Notes: generated by a model not told the origin, from the sequence alone. Positions 17,361 to 25,790 are shown, counted from the stretch's first letter. The stretch is 64,000 nt of DNA from CALLCD01 sp039196965 (GCA_039196965.1 JBCCUK010000004.1:1-64000); one strand, 5' to 3'. Translations and numbers: made by a program.

Positions 17361-17972
17361 ATGAGAGGATTTTCAAGCGCCGTGCTGTCGCTCGCAGCCA
17401 TGACCCTGTCGAGCCTTACGACATATCTGACTTTCTTCGATGCCAGATATACGCTGACGCAGGCCGTGGCCGAGGTTACGGTTTCCCAGCAGGGCGGAGG
17501 ATATTCCGATGGCGAACGGCAGGAGGCCACCTACCGCTTCTTCCCGCGGCTGGAGCTGATCCTGTCAAATCGCGGCACACGGCCGATTGTTGTTTCGAAT
17601 CTAGAGATCTTCCAGTCCGCATCTACCGAGAGATGCGAACTGACAGATACGAAACTGTATATGCCGGAATTTCAGCCAATCATTGTGGAGCCAGGCACGG
17701 TCAGTCCAACGGCTATAGAAACCTCGCTGGGAAATATTGAGGGATCATCCATGGCGGGCGCACCAATCGTGATCGACCCGGTTTCGGACCTCTATTGCCT
17801 GAAATGGACCCTGTTCGATCCGAATGGGAAACGCCACGAACCCCTCGCCGAAGCATTTTTCATTGATATCAGTTTTACAGAGCCTGAACCGGACGATTAT
17901 CGTCCGGAGCCGAATGTCGATCTCGACTATCCGAAAGAGCCGCGTCAGCTGCTTTCAAGGGGTCTTTTCTGA
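17361..17972 (+). CDS. single-pass membrane protein, partner of the TIR-like protein
   Basis: A 203-residue protein of unknown family. One N-terminal hydrophobic segment (about 4-26) is followed by FFDARYTLTQAVAEVTV, then a predicted beta-sandwich (about 60-175) with RLELILSNRGTRPIVVSNLEIF, the look of an Ig-like domain, and a Pro/Glu/Asp-rich tail. Two cysteines (in ERCELTD and LYCLKW) could pair if the domain is exported. A GGGGAC near the start gives a usable ribosome site. It lies 18 bases after the TIR-like gene and is presumably co-expressed; nothing else in the window resembles it. Confidence 0.72.
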   Translation: MRGFSSAVLSLAAMTLSSLTTYLTFFDARYTLTQAVAEVTVSQQGGGYSDGERQEATYRFFPRLELILSNRGTRPIVVSNLEIFQSASTERCELTDTKLYMPEFQPIIVEPGTVSPTAIETSLGNIEGSSMAGAPIVIDPVSDLYCLKWTLFDPNGKRHEPLAEAFFIDISFTEPEPDDYRPEPNVDLDYPKEPRQLLSRGLF

Positions 17973-18155
17973 GCGAGAAACACTTCGACTTCCAGCAGTT
18001 GAGAGACCGGGAAACAGACCAGGATTTGGCACAATTGACCCTTTGCGAGACTGGTGGGGCATAAGGTGCCGAGGCGACCCAATCCTGTTCCAGTCGTCAC
18101 CGAGCAATGATAGGCGTATGCTTCCCGCACTCTGATTACGAAGGCGAGGATAGAT

Positions 18156-18560
18156 ATGAGGTACATGGTAAGCGGAGGCATCTTTGCCCTGCTTGTGGCC
18201 TGTTCCGGCGGCGACGAAAAGAATCTCGAAGCCGCTCTCGAAGAAACGCAGGTTACCGAGAGCCCCCTTGGCGATGAACGATTCAGTGTCGCAAGTGCTG
18301 GTTCGGGCACGATCATCGGCGACCTTGTGGCAAGCTACGATATGGCAGATTATCTCGGCTTCGGGGATCAGCTGGGATCGATTGAGCCGGGCAAGCTTGC
18401 CGACTTCTTTCTCATCGTCGGAGATCTGACCGAAGACCTGAAGGCAATCAAGACGATCTCAATGGTGTCGCGCAGCGGCGTGATCTATTTCCCGAGCGAG
18501 ATCTATCCAGAACTCGGTGTGAAGCCATTTACGGATGCGCCGACGGTGACAGGAGAATAA
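18156..18560 (+). pseudogene. lipoprotein leader joined to the C-terminal tail of an amidohydrolase
   Basis: An intact 134-codon frame with a GAGG ribosome site 7 bases before the ATG. It encodes a lipoprotein leader (lipobox ALLVAC, Cys16), about 45 weakly conserved residues, then the characteristic end of secreted amidohydrolases: LGSIEPGKLADF (73-84), VGDLTEDLKAIK and VIYFPSEIYPELGVKPF (109-125). The TIM barrel with all metal ligands (HxH, Lys, His, His, Asp) is missing, roughly 300 residues. I read it as an internally deleted amidohydrolase kept in frame; a genuine short lipoprotein built from the composite sandwich is the alternative. A secreted formamidase-like gene follows 7 bases later, so the original pair may have been two amide hydrolases. 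Confidence 0.6.
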
Positions 18561-18566
18561 CCACTT

Positions 18567-19874
18567 ATGTTCAAGCATGTCTTATCTGCGCTTGCCGTTA
18601 CTCTTTTTCCATTCTCGAGCGCTTATGGTGGAAGCGACTTCGATGGCGTGTGGGATGCTACCGTCTTTTTTCCAGGAGGTCGCTCGGCAGGTGTGGTCCG
18701 GCTTGAAACCGAGGGCGGCGTCGTCTCGGGCACATCGGAGCCACTGGATGAGAATCAGTTCTTTCCGCTAAGCCTCAGCGGTGACTTGGACGGCGACAAA
18801 GCTGAGCTCGTTCTGAGCTTTCGCGACGATGTTGTCGGCAGGCTATCTGTCAAAGGCGCAGAACAGGGCTTTGAAGGCGCAGGCACACTCTATGGTGTTC
18901 CTGTCTCGATCGTTGCTCTTGCGTCCGATCGAGCGTTACGAGCTCCCATGGGGCACGATTTCAATCCCCAGACCTACGAGTTGCAATTTGAGTCGCGCAG
19001 CCAAGCTGTGCTGACCCTTGTTCCCGGAGACCGAGTTCGGACGACATTGCTAGATAATGAAGGCCAGGATGACGCCCTCGACTGGAAAGCGATGCCCGGA
19101 AACACATTGACCGGTCCCTTCTTTATCGAAAATGCGATGCCGGGCGACATGCTTGTCGTAAAGCTGCACAAGGTCCGGCTAAATCGTGACACCGCAAAGA
19201 TGTATAGTAGAGCGCTGAATCAGGCGGCACTTCAACCTGGATATGAGCAAACCCCAGCTGAAAACTGGGGCCGCACCTGGACCTTTAGCGAGGATCGAAG
19301 CGAAGCGCGCATTGAAGCTACGGGTTCGGCCATCGAAGGGCTGACGCTTCCGACAAGACCGATGATCGGGTCGATTGGTGTGGCACCACCTCTGAACACG
19401 TCACTCTACGCCGGCGATCTTTGGATACATGGCGGCAACATTGACTATCAAAGGATTACTGAAGGCACGACGCTATATATACCGGTCTATCGAGGCGGTG
19501 CTTACCTATCCATGGGCGACGGGCACGCCCTTCAGGGTGATGGGGAAATCAGCGGACAAGGGCTGGAAACATCGCTAGATGTCGAGTTCGAAGTCGACCT
19601 GATCCAGGGAGAAAACCTTGGTCAATTATGGTCCGAAGACAGCGACTATGTAATGGTTCACGGGATTGACAGGACTTTGGATGCGGCTCTTCAGGCAGCA
19701 ACCACCGGCATGTCTAAATGGCTAAGGCAGACTTACGAGCTGAACGACTCCGAGATAGCCGCACTTCTCAGCTCATCTATCGAATACGACATCGCTGTGA
19801 TCGTGAATTCCCGCCCACACATCGTAGCAAAACTCTCCAAAGAGGTTTTGAGGCAGATTAGCCAAAAACGCTGA
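18567..19874 (+). CDS. secreted acetamidase/formamidase family protein
   Basis: A 435-residue protein with an N-terminal signal peptide (about 1-22, cut near AYG). A small beta domain (25-115) resembling lipid- or ligand-binding sandwiches precedes an FmdA/AmdA-type domain (from about 130). Family marks are PGDMLVVKLHKV, PMIGSIGVAPPL, HGGNIDYQ, and YIPVYRGGAYLSMGDGHALQGDGEISG, seen here in consecutive pieces. These enzymes cut short amides such as formamide. The exported location and the extra N-terminal domain set it apart from cytosolic FmdA. It is coupled to the truncated amidohydrolase lipoprotein upstream. Its 3' end overlaps the TipF-like gene by 17 bases. Confidence 0.86.
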   Translation: MFKHVLSALAVTLFPFSSAYGGSDFDGVWDATVFFPGGRSAGVVRLETEGGVVSGTSEPLDENQFFPLSLSGDLDGDKAELVLSFRDDVVGRLSVKGAEQGFEGAGTLYGVPVSIVALASDRALRAPMGHDFNPQTYELQFESRSQAVLTLVPGDRVRTTLLDNEGQDDALDWKAMPGNTLTGPFFIENAMPGDMLVVKLHKVRLNRDTAKMYSRALNQAALQPGYEQTPAENWGRTWTFSEDRSEARIEATGSAIEGLTLPTRPMIGSIGVAPPLNTSLYAGDLWIHGGNIDYQRITEGTTLYIPVYRGGAYLSMGDGHALQGDGEISGQGLETSLDVEFEVDLIQGENLGQLWSEDSDYVMVHGIDRTLDAALQAATTGMSKWLRQTYELNDSEIAALLSSSIEYDIAVIVNSRPHIVAKLSKEVLRQISQKR

Positions 19875-21087
19875 GGCGCTGAAGAAAATCGCGTGGCGGC
19901 GCAGTTTCCTCCATCAGGGAAGATTTAATCGGCCGCGGCGCGCCGAAGATATGGCCCTGACCATATGGGATGTCATAGGCGAGGATTTCCACGACGCTCG
20001 CCTCGTCCTCCATCTTCTCGGCGATCAGCGTAATGCCATAGCGCGAGAAGACGGCCGATACATCGTCTCCCATAAGGCGGCGCTGGATGGATGAAATCGG
20101 CCGAGGGCCATCGGGATCGCGCAGCTCTTTCAGCATTTGGTCGCCAGACATCTTGACGAAGCGGACGCCGGCATCCTGAAGGCGCGGCAGGTCAAGGGCG
20201 AGATTGGGTGCATGATCGATGGAGAAGCGGAAGCCGAGGGCCATCAGCTTATCCATATTGTCCCGCATCTTGCGGGAGCGTGTTTCAAACCGGTCGGCGC
20301 GAATCTCGAAGATCATGGCCCCGGAGAGATCCTGGTTTTCCCGCATAAAGTTCAGGAACTGCGGGAAGAAATTGTCATCTTCCAATGAACTACCGGAGAT
20401 ATTGCAGAACACGCCAACGCGGCGGTCACGCTCGGCAAGACGTCGGACGATCTGCACGCAGCGGAACAGGGTCATATTGTCGATGACACCCATCAGATTT
20501 GCCCGGCGGGCTGCATCGAGGAAAGTTGCGGGCAGGATCAAGGACCCGTCCGGATCGCGCAGGCGGGTGAAGCCTTCATAGAACGAGACACGACGCTGAG
20601 GTAGGGAAACGACGGGCTGAAGGTGCAGATCTACGCGGCCATCTTCAAGGGCACCCTTCACGGCGCGCAAATTAGCGTCTTCCTGCGGATGAACCGTCCT
20701 GGCATCGGTTTCGGAGAGGCGGCTCTCAAAGCTGCGACTGAGGCGATCGATCAGGCCTTCAAGCTGGCGCATTTCGCTGACAAGGGCATCGCGGCGTTCG
20801 GTCAGCTCGTGCTTGACCGTGGTCTCCACAGCATCGGTTCGCGCTTCGACGACCTTCATACGGCGATCTGTGTCGGTCACGGTATCATTAAGCGCGTCGA
20901 TGTGCTGACTGGTCTCCTCCAGCTTCGATTTCGGGTTGCGAAGCAGCAGGTGGATCTGGCCAAAAATCAGCATAATGATCGCGCCGCCGCCGATGGAGAT
21001 CGGTACCGATTGAGCGAACTCGGTGTTCAGAATCCATCCGGTAACACCGCCTAGCGCTATATAAAGTATGAACAGAAATATCGTCAT
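19858..21087 (-). CDS. TipF-like membrane protein with degenerate EAL domain
   Basis: 409 residues: two N-terminal membrane segments (about 3-20 and 28-49), a coiled coil (about 52-130) and a C-terminal EAL domain (about 140-400). This is the architecture of Caulobacter TipF, a c-di-GMP receptor that positions the flagellum. Of the EAL catalytic set, E171 (in EGF rather than EAL), N229, E261, D291, K312, E357 and Q377 are in place. The second Asp of the DDFG motif is His292, and the AL of EAL is GF. Binding without hydrolysis is therefore expected. No flagellar gene lies nearby, so the flagellar role rests on architecture alone. Confidence 0.82.
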   Translation of the reverse strand: MTIFLFILYIALGGVTGWILNTEFAQSVPISIGGGAIIMLIFGQIHLLLRNPKSKLEETSQHIDALNDTVTDTDRRMKVVEARTDAVETTVKHELTERRDALVSEMRQLEGLIDRLSRSFESRLSETDARTVHPQEDANLRAVKGALEDGRVDLHLQPVVSLPQRRVSFYEGFTRLRDPDGSLILPATFLDAARRANLMGVIDNMTLFRCVQIVRRLAERDRRVGVFCNISGSSLEDDNFFPQFLNFMRENQDLSGAMIFEIRADRFETRSRKMRDNMDKLMALGFRFSIDHAPNLALDLPRLQDAGVRFVKMSGDQMLKELRDPDGPRPISSIQRRLMGDDVSAVFSRYGITLIAEKMEDEASVVEILAYDIPYGQGHIFGAPRPIKSSLMEETAPPRDFLQRLSVFG

Positions 21088-21119
21088 TATCGCTCAGCCC
21101 AGCGCAGATTCTCAGCCAA

Positions 21120-21154
21120 TTTCGTTAACAATAAGACCTCAATTGTTAACGAAA
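21120..21154. promoter_or_regulatory. 13-base perfect inverted repeat containing GTTAAC
   Basis: Arms TTTCGTTAACAAT and ATTGTTAACGAAA flank a 9-base spacer, 33 bases upstream of the TipF-like start. Each arm has a GTTAAC core. The size and position suit a dimeric regulator's operator; the TTAAC parts recall CtrA half-sites but the spacing (17 between TTAA cores) is wrong for one CtrA site. Confidence 0.5.
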
Positions 21155-21403
21155 CCCTCGAATAGCGTTTATTTCCCAGTCAGTCTCTTAAACCAGTTTT
21201 TTCGTTGCAGGAAAGTCACGCCTGCAGATTGATCGAGGAGAAATCACGCTTCATCCTTTGACAGAACGAATGTTTGGGCGTTCGATACTTTTCAACCAAC
21301 CAGTCACTAGTTTCACCCACGAACTGCATAATTTGTGTGATTACATTATTTATGCCGCATCGGGAAGATTTTGGCCGTAGCGGCCTGAGGCGGGGTGTGG
21401 GGC

Positions 21404-21437
21404 AACGGGGATCTTGCGGAGGGGCAAGATCCCCGTT
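21404..21437 (-). terminator. perfect 14-base hairpin after the MBL-fold lipoprotein gene
   Basis: Arms AACGGGGATCTTGC and GCAAGATCCCCGTT with a 6-base loop begin 2 bases after the stop codon of the minus-strand lipoprotein gene. A very stable stem. The T-rich CTTTATT lies on the plus-strand side, so as a minus-strand terminator it lacks a U-tract. Confidence 0.6.
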
Positions 21438-21439
21438 CT

Positions 21440-22216
21440 TTATTCGGCGTCATCTCGACTGATGAAGACAATCGCATCGGCAGGCCAGAGAATATCGGGT
21501 ATCAGAGTGCCCACAACGTCGTCGCAGGCGATGATAATCGTATCCCCATCAATGGAAGTCGGCAGCGCAGCGTCGCATGGCAGGATCAATACGATCTGAT
21601 CATCATACTTAACAGAAAAACCGAATAGGTCCGGACCGACCCGCCGAGCCTCGATGGTCAAGTCGCCGGTATCGAAAGCCAAGTCACCAGCCGAGATGGT
21701 TTTTGCAGTTAAAGGTATAGTATCGAAGCCCTGGCGATCCTGCCCCTCTGCAAGAAATGCCATGGCATCAGGCACCCGGTAGGCTGCGTTCATTCCATCA
21801 ACAAGATCACCGGCACCGATTCCGCCTACCACAGGCAAAAGGCCATTACGGCCTGCTCGCCAGGTCTCGTATCGCAGCTCATCAAGCCCGCCGATAGCAG
21901 AAGGGTGCAAACTTGGCAGCAGAACCGCGTCTGGCAGGATGGCATCGCCCTTGATGCGTCCATCCGCAACACCCGACGGCGCGCCGATGAGAACCCGTTT
22001 CCCGCCAGCTGCAAGAATGGCACAGAACGCGTCAGCCGCTACCCCATCACAAGGCGCAATCGCAAAGTCACTGGGCGCGATGTCCTTGATCGCGTCTTCT
22101 TCAAGAGGAGCAGAATCAAACTTGCTCGCGGCGGGTTCGCCGCATGCTGCGACCATCACGCAGAGGCCAAAGGCAAATCCAGAGGACGAATAAGCAGAAG
22201 GCAGGACGCTCACCAT
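21440..22216 (-). CDS. lipoprotein with metallo-beta-lactamase-like fold, metal site lost
   Basis: 258 residues with a lipobox-like VMVAAC (Cys25). The mature part follows the arylsulfatase/RNase Z branch of the MBL fold: GGKRVLIGAPSGV, then LLPSLHPSAIGGLDELRYETW, and the next conserved block GLLPVVGGIGAGDLVDGMNAAYR, here cited in pieces. Active relatives read HFHSDHIGGL where this protein reads SLHPSAIGGL (102-111): one His is kept (H104), but the first His and the Asp-His pair are Ser, Ser and Ala. Later ligands are also not apparent. Hydrolysis is therefore unlikely. It lies 10 bases after an FAH-family gene, probably in the same transcript. Confidence 0.7.
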   Translation of the reverse strand: MVSVLPSAYSSSGFAFGLCVMVAACGEPAASKFDSAPLEEDAIKDIAPSDFAIAPCDGVAADAFCAILAAGGKRVLIGAPSGVADGRIKGDAILPDAVLLPSLHPSAIGGLDELRYETWRAGRNGLLPVVGGIGAGDLVDGMNAAYRVPDAMAFLAEGQDRQGFDTIPLTAKTISAGDLAFDTGDLTIEARRVGPDLFGFSVKYDDQIVLILPCDAALPTSIDGDTIIIACDDVVGTLIPDILWPADAIVFISRDDAE

Positions 22217-22225
22217 AAAAGGAGT

Positions 22226-23068
22226 TTAGCCGATTCTGACAGTTCCCGGATCCTCAACAATCTCATGTTCGATGTGCCCGATGCCATCGATCTCAACGCG
22301 CACATGGTCCCCGGTCTTCAAAAACTTCGGAGGATCGAAAGCTGCACCGACACCGGCCGGGGTGCCAGTAAACAGTAGATCACCAGGCTCAAGGGTAAAG
22401 GCGGCGGTCAGGTGGGCAATCTGGTCGGCGACATCGAAGATCATATCCCCTGCCCGCCCGGATTGACGGGTCTCGCCATTTACAAAGCAACGGACGCCCA
22501 GCTCATCTGTCGCGCCGAGTTCATCAGGGCTGACAATCCAGGGCCCAAAGGGTGCATGGGTATCGAACCCTTTACCCATATTCATGGTGGGCGTCGCGCG
22601 CTGCCAGTCGCGGACAGAGTAGTCGCAGCCGCAAGTAAAGCCGGCCACGATCTCCATAGCCCTCTCTGCCGGCACATGGCGGCCATACTGGCCGATCACG
22701 ACGACAAGCTCTGCCTCATAATCGAGCTTGTCTGAAACGCTCGGCTTTTCAACATGCCCATAGGGAGCATTTGCCGCTGTCGCCTGCTTCACGAACCAGG
22801 TCTGAACCGCCGGCGGCTCACGGCCTGTTTCTGCAGCATGATCGCGATAGTTCAGGCCTATCCCAAGTATCTTGCCCGGCCGGAGGATAGGCTGGACAAG
22901 TTCCGCAGAAGAAAGGGACAGTTTTGGCGCGTGCTGTACCGCTTCGGCAGCTTCTTCCGGCCTCTGCAGCCAATCCTGGAGCGGAGCTGGTCCGAGATCC
23001 GCAATTTTGTCACCGTCAACCAGGCCGGAGTGGACCTGTCGTCCCAGCTTGAAACTCAGCCATTTCAT
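22226..23068 (-). CDS. fumarylacetoacetate hydrolase (FAH) family protein
   Basis: A 280-residue FAH-fold enzyme: an N-terminal small domain (1-65), then ILGIGLNYRDHAAETGR, metal-binding acids in DYEAELVVVIG and the catalytic strand GFTCGCDYSVRDWQ, GKGFDTHAPFGPWIV and a closing LLFTGTPAGVG. Family members act as acylpyruvate hydrolases, 2-keto-4-pentenoate hydratases or oxaloacetate decarboxylases; sequence alone does not choose. The active-site acids are intact. It probably heads a two-gene minus-strand unit with the MBL-fold lipoprotein, and is divergent from the GmrSD-like gene. Confidence 0.92.
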   Translation of the reverse strand: MKWLSFKLGRQVHSGLVDGDKIADLGPAPLQDWLQRPEEAAEAVQHAPKLSLSSAELVQPILRPGKILGIGLNYRDHAAETGREPPAVQTWFVKQATAANAPYGHVEKPSVSDKLDYEAELVVVIGQYGRHVPAERAMEIVAGFTCGCDYSVRDWQRATPTMNMGKGFDTHAPFGPWIVSPDELGATDELGVRCFVNGETRQSGRAGDMIFDVADQIAHLTAAFTLEPGDLLFTGTPAGVGAAFDPPKFLKTGDHVRVEIDGIGHIEHEIVEDPGTVRIG

Positions 23069-23205
23069 TTTGCCTGTCCTCAGATTTATGCATTTGGGCG
23101 TGGTGAAAGTGCCACATGGTTAATAATAAATGGAATCCACAGAAAAAGCTGCGTTGTGGGCATAGGGTCCAACGGCTAGAGGTTACGATTTTGTAGAGGT
23201 CGGGT

Positions 23206-24900
23206 ATGTTAAAAGTGAGACTCCCGCGAGGCACGCGGCTTGGTATAACATCTCGAGAAACGACAGTTGGCGAGCTGTTTGCCCCGGGCCAGGCGCTGAC
23301 AATGCCTCCCTATCAGCGCAGCTACTCATGGACCGAAAAAGAAGCAACCGAGCTGATTGGCGACCTGCGTGATGCTGCGAAAAGCGATGAGGTGCACTTC
23401 ATCGGCGCGATTGTAGTCGTAAAGGATGAGGACGGCGGAACCTTCGAGATCGTCGATGGGCAACAGCGCCTGACGACACTCACAATACTGCTCGCGGCAC
23501 TGCGAGACCTCGAAACGGACACTGAAGAGGCGGACACCATCCACAGCCTGATCGGTGACACCGGCCGCCCGATGCTGGACGAAGACGCAAAGTGGCGGCT
23601 GACCCTCAACCATATTGACGGGCCATTTTTCAGAGCGATGATCCAGGAAAAGGGATCCACTGTTCAGTCCGAAGGCGAAGCTGGAGAAAGCGATAGCCAA
23701 AGGCGCATGACCCGCAATGCCACCGTGTTCCACCGCGAACTCAAGGCGCTGAACATTGAAGAACGCCGGGCTTTGACCGACACCATCATTAACGGATGTG
23801 CCATTGTGCGTGTTAGCGTGGCCGACAGAGATGCAGGCTACAAGGTATTTCGTGTACTGAACGATCGCGGCAAGGAGCCGAACTCCCACGACATTATCAA
23901 AACAGAGATTTTCGAGCGTGCGGGCTTCTCCGTAGCTGAAGCAGACCGCGAGTCGCGACGCTGGGCCGAGCATGAAGCACTTCTTGGCGGATCGGCCTTT
24001 GATGACCTCCTAAGGCAGATCAGATTTACCTATGACAAATCCGGCAAGGGCGATCTCGTCAGCGGATTCCGAAAGTCACCCCTCGGCAGAATTCCTCCTG
24101 TGAAGCTGTTAACCGAGACCTTGCCAAATTATGTCGAGGCCTATGATATGGTGGCGCGCGCCGATCTCGGAAATATTCCGGATGCAGATAAAATTCAGGA
24201 TCGGCTTTATCAACTTCACTATCTCGATCACCAGACATGGAAAGCGCCTGCAATCCATTACATTGCCATGCGCGGAGCGGCTTCGAAAGGAACTCTCGAT
24301 TTCTTCAAAGGGCTGGAAAGGCTCGGCTATCTCCTGCAAATGATCGTGCCGAACCGCGATCAGCGCAACAAGCGCTATCGCAAGATCATCACGGCGATTG
24401 ATGCCCGAGGTCGTGACAATTTCTTTGGCCGGGGCGGCGCACTCACGGTGACGAAGGAAGACGGCAAGCAGGTTTATGATCGCCTGCAGGGCAGATTTGC
24501 CACATTCACCCAGCGCCGCGCTATGGTGCTGCGCCTCAATGCAGCCCTTGATGGCAGCCGGACCATACCACCAGGATCGGATGCAACAGTGGAGCATGTC
24601 CTGCCGCGCAACCCCGGAAAAGGTAGCTACTGGCTAACCGTATGGCCCGAGGAGGCCAAACGCCGAAACTTATGCGATACAATCGGGAACCTCGTGCTCT
24701 TGCCGCGGTCCATCAATGAGAAAGCCGACACGCTGACATACCAGGAAAAGAAAAAGCTCTATTTCAGCAATGAAGGGAAAGCGCATTTTGCCCTGACCCA
24801 GGCAATTGAAGACGAGCATACCTGGACGGCGGGCACCGTTGGCGCGCGAAGTGCACTGCTCGCCAAGCTACTCTGTAAGGATTGGGAGTACGATATTTAG
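23206..24900 (+). CDS. GmrSD-type DUF262-DUF1524 restriction/defence protein
   Basis: A 564-residue fusion. The N-terminal DUF262 (GmrS-like) domain has the substrate/NTP motifs PPYQRSYSW (34-42), FIGAIVVV and EIVDGQQRLTTL (81-92, the DGQQR motif). The C-terminal DUF1524 HNH-type nuclease has VEHVLPRN (His464) and TIGNLVLLPRSIN (Asn495), as in GmrD. The family includes type IV enzymes that cut modified phage DNA and phosphorothioate-linked SspE/BrxU relatives. All key residues seem present, so it should be active. It is a single gene with its own GAGGT ribosome site, without methylase, Dnd/Ssp or BREX genes nearby. It looks like an isolated defence gene between metabolic genes. Confidence 0.9.
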   Translation: MLKVRLPRGTRLGITSRETTVGELFAPGQALTMPPYQRSYSWTEKEATELIGDLRDAAKSDEVHFIGAIVVVKDEDGGTFEIVDGQQRLTTLTILLAALRDLETDTEEADTIHSLIGDTGRPMLDEDAKWRLTLNHIDGPFFRAMIQEKGSTVQSEGEAGESDSQRRMTRNATVFHRELKALNIEERRALTDTIINGCAIVRVSVADRDAGYKVFRVLNDRGKEPNSHDIIKTEIFERAGFSVAEADRESRRWAEHEALLGGSAFDDLLRQIRFTYDKSGKGDLVSGFRKSPLGRIPPVKLLTETLPNYVEAYDMVARADLGNIPDADKIQDRLYQLHYLDHQTWKAPAIHYIAMRGAASKGTLDFFKGLERLGYLLQMIVPNRDQRNKRYRKIITAIDARGRDNFFGRGGALTVTKEDGKQVYDRLQGRFATFTQRRAMVLRLNAALDGSRTIPPGSDATVEHVLPRNPGKGSYWLTVWPEEAKRRNLCDTIGNLVLLPRSINEKADTLTYQEKKKLYFSNEGKAHFALTQAIEDEHTWTAGTVGARSALLAKLLCKDWEYDI

Positions 24901-24993
24901 AGGCAAAGAACGATTTCCCTCGCGATACCCCTAGCCTCACCAATCGTGACCTGCTTATCCTCCGGCGAAGCAGTTGAAGCTGGAGAGTGCTTA

Positions 24994-25761
24994 ATGAGTT
25001 TGTTCGACCTGACCGGAAAAACCGCCATCATCACAGGATCGTCGCGGGGCATTGGCAAGGCTATTGCCGAAGCCATGGCGGCCCAGGGGGCAAACGTGGT
25101 GATCTCTTCGAGAAAACCGGGACCCTGTCAGGAAGTGGCCGGTGCGATCAATGACGCGGAGGGACGCGATTGCGCGCTCGCAGTGCCAGCGAACATCTCA
25201 TCAAAGGAGGACCTTACTCGCCTCGTGGATGATACGACGGCGAAATTTGGTCAGGTAGATATTCTCGTCTGCAATGCTGCATCGAACCCCTATTATGGTC
25301 CGATGGGGGGAATCTCCGACGAACAATTCGAGAAAATCCTGCAGAACAATATCATCTCCAATCACTGGCTCGTACAAATGTGTGCACCGCAAATGCGTGA
25401 GCGCAAGGATGGGTCGATCATCATCGTCTCATCCATTGGGGGGCTGCGCGGCACACCGATCATCGGTGCTTACAACATTTCCAAGGCGGCGGACTTCCAA
25501 CTGGCCCGCAACCTCTCTACCGAATTCGGCTATGATAATGTCCGTGTGAATTGCATTGCACCAGGCCTTATCAAGACAGATTTCGCCAAAGCGCTCTGGG
25601 AAAATGAGCAGACATTGAAAACAGCTCTTTCCGGAACACCGTTGGCGCGGATTGGTGAGCCGGAGGAAATCGCTGGCGCTGCGGTCTATCTCGCCTCGAA
25701 GGCTGGTTCCTATATGACCGGGCAAATGCTGGTCGTCGATGGCGGCGCAACCGTCACCTGA
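24994..25761 (+). CDS. short-chain dehydrogenase/reductase
   Basis: A 255-residue classical SDR. Cofactor loop TGSSRGIG (about 14-21) with SSRK further on, pointing to NADP(H); CNAASNP in place of the NNAG motif; catalytic Ser in VSSIGG and YNISK (Tyr-Lys pair); end segment MTGQMLVVDGG. The YNISK form and length fit 3-oxoacyl or secondary-alcohol reductases. The start is MSLFDLTG, with GGAG 9 bases before; an in-frame ATG at 24946 has no such site. It begins a plus-strand set with two Rid proteins and a hotdog thioesterase, so a small CoA or imine-generating pathway is plausible. Confidence 0.93.
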   Translation: MSLFDLTGKTAIITGSSRGIGKAIAEAMAAQGANVVISSRKPGPCQEVAGAINDAEGRDCALAVPANISSKEDLTRLVDDTTAKFGQVDILVCNAASNPYYGPMGGISDEQFEKILQNNIISNHWLVQMCAPQMRERKDGSIIIVSSIGGLRGTPIIGAYNISKAADFQLARNLSTEFGYDNVRVNCIAPGLIKTDFAKALWENEQTLKTALSGTPLARIGEPEEIAGAAVYLASKAGSYMTGQMLVVDGGATVT

Positions 25762-25790
25762 TCGAGAAACAGACAAAAGAAAGACCAGCC

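Larger units (their letters stand above)
21088..21439. other. 352-base intergenic region upstream of the TipF-like gene
   Basis: No coding sequence that I can support. It holds a 13-base perfect inverted repeat near the TipF-like start (21120-21154), several TTAA-containing stretches reminiscent of CtrA half-sites without a full TTAA-N7-TTAA, and a perfect 14-base hairpin at its far end (21404-21437). Confidence 0.7.

Noticed and set aside
21120..21154. Inverted repeat as a CtrA binding site
   Set aside because: The two TTAA cores are 17 bases apart rather than 7, so it does not fit one CtrA box; kept only as a general dyad.
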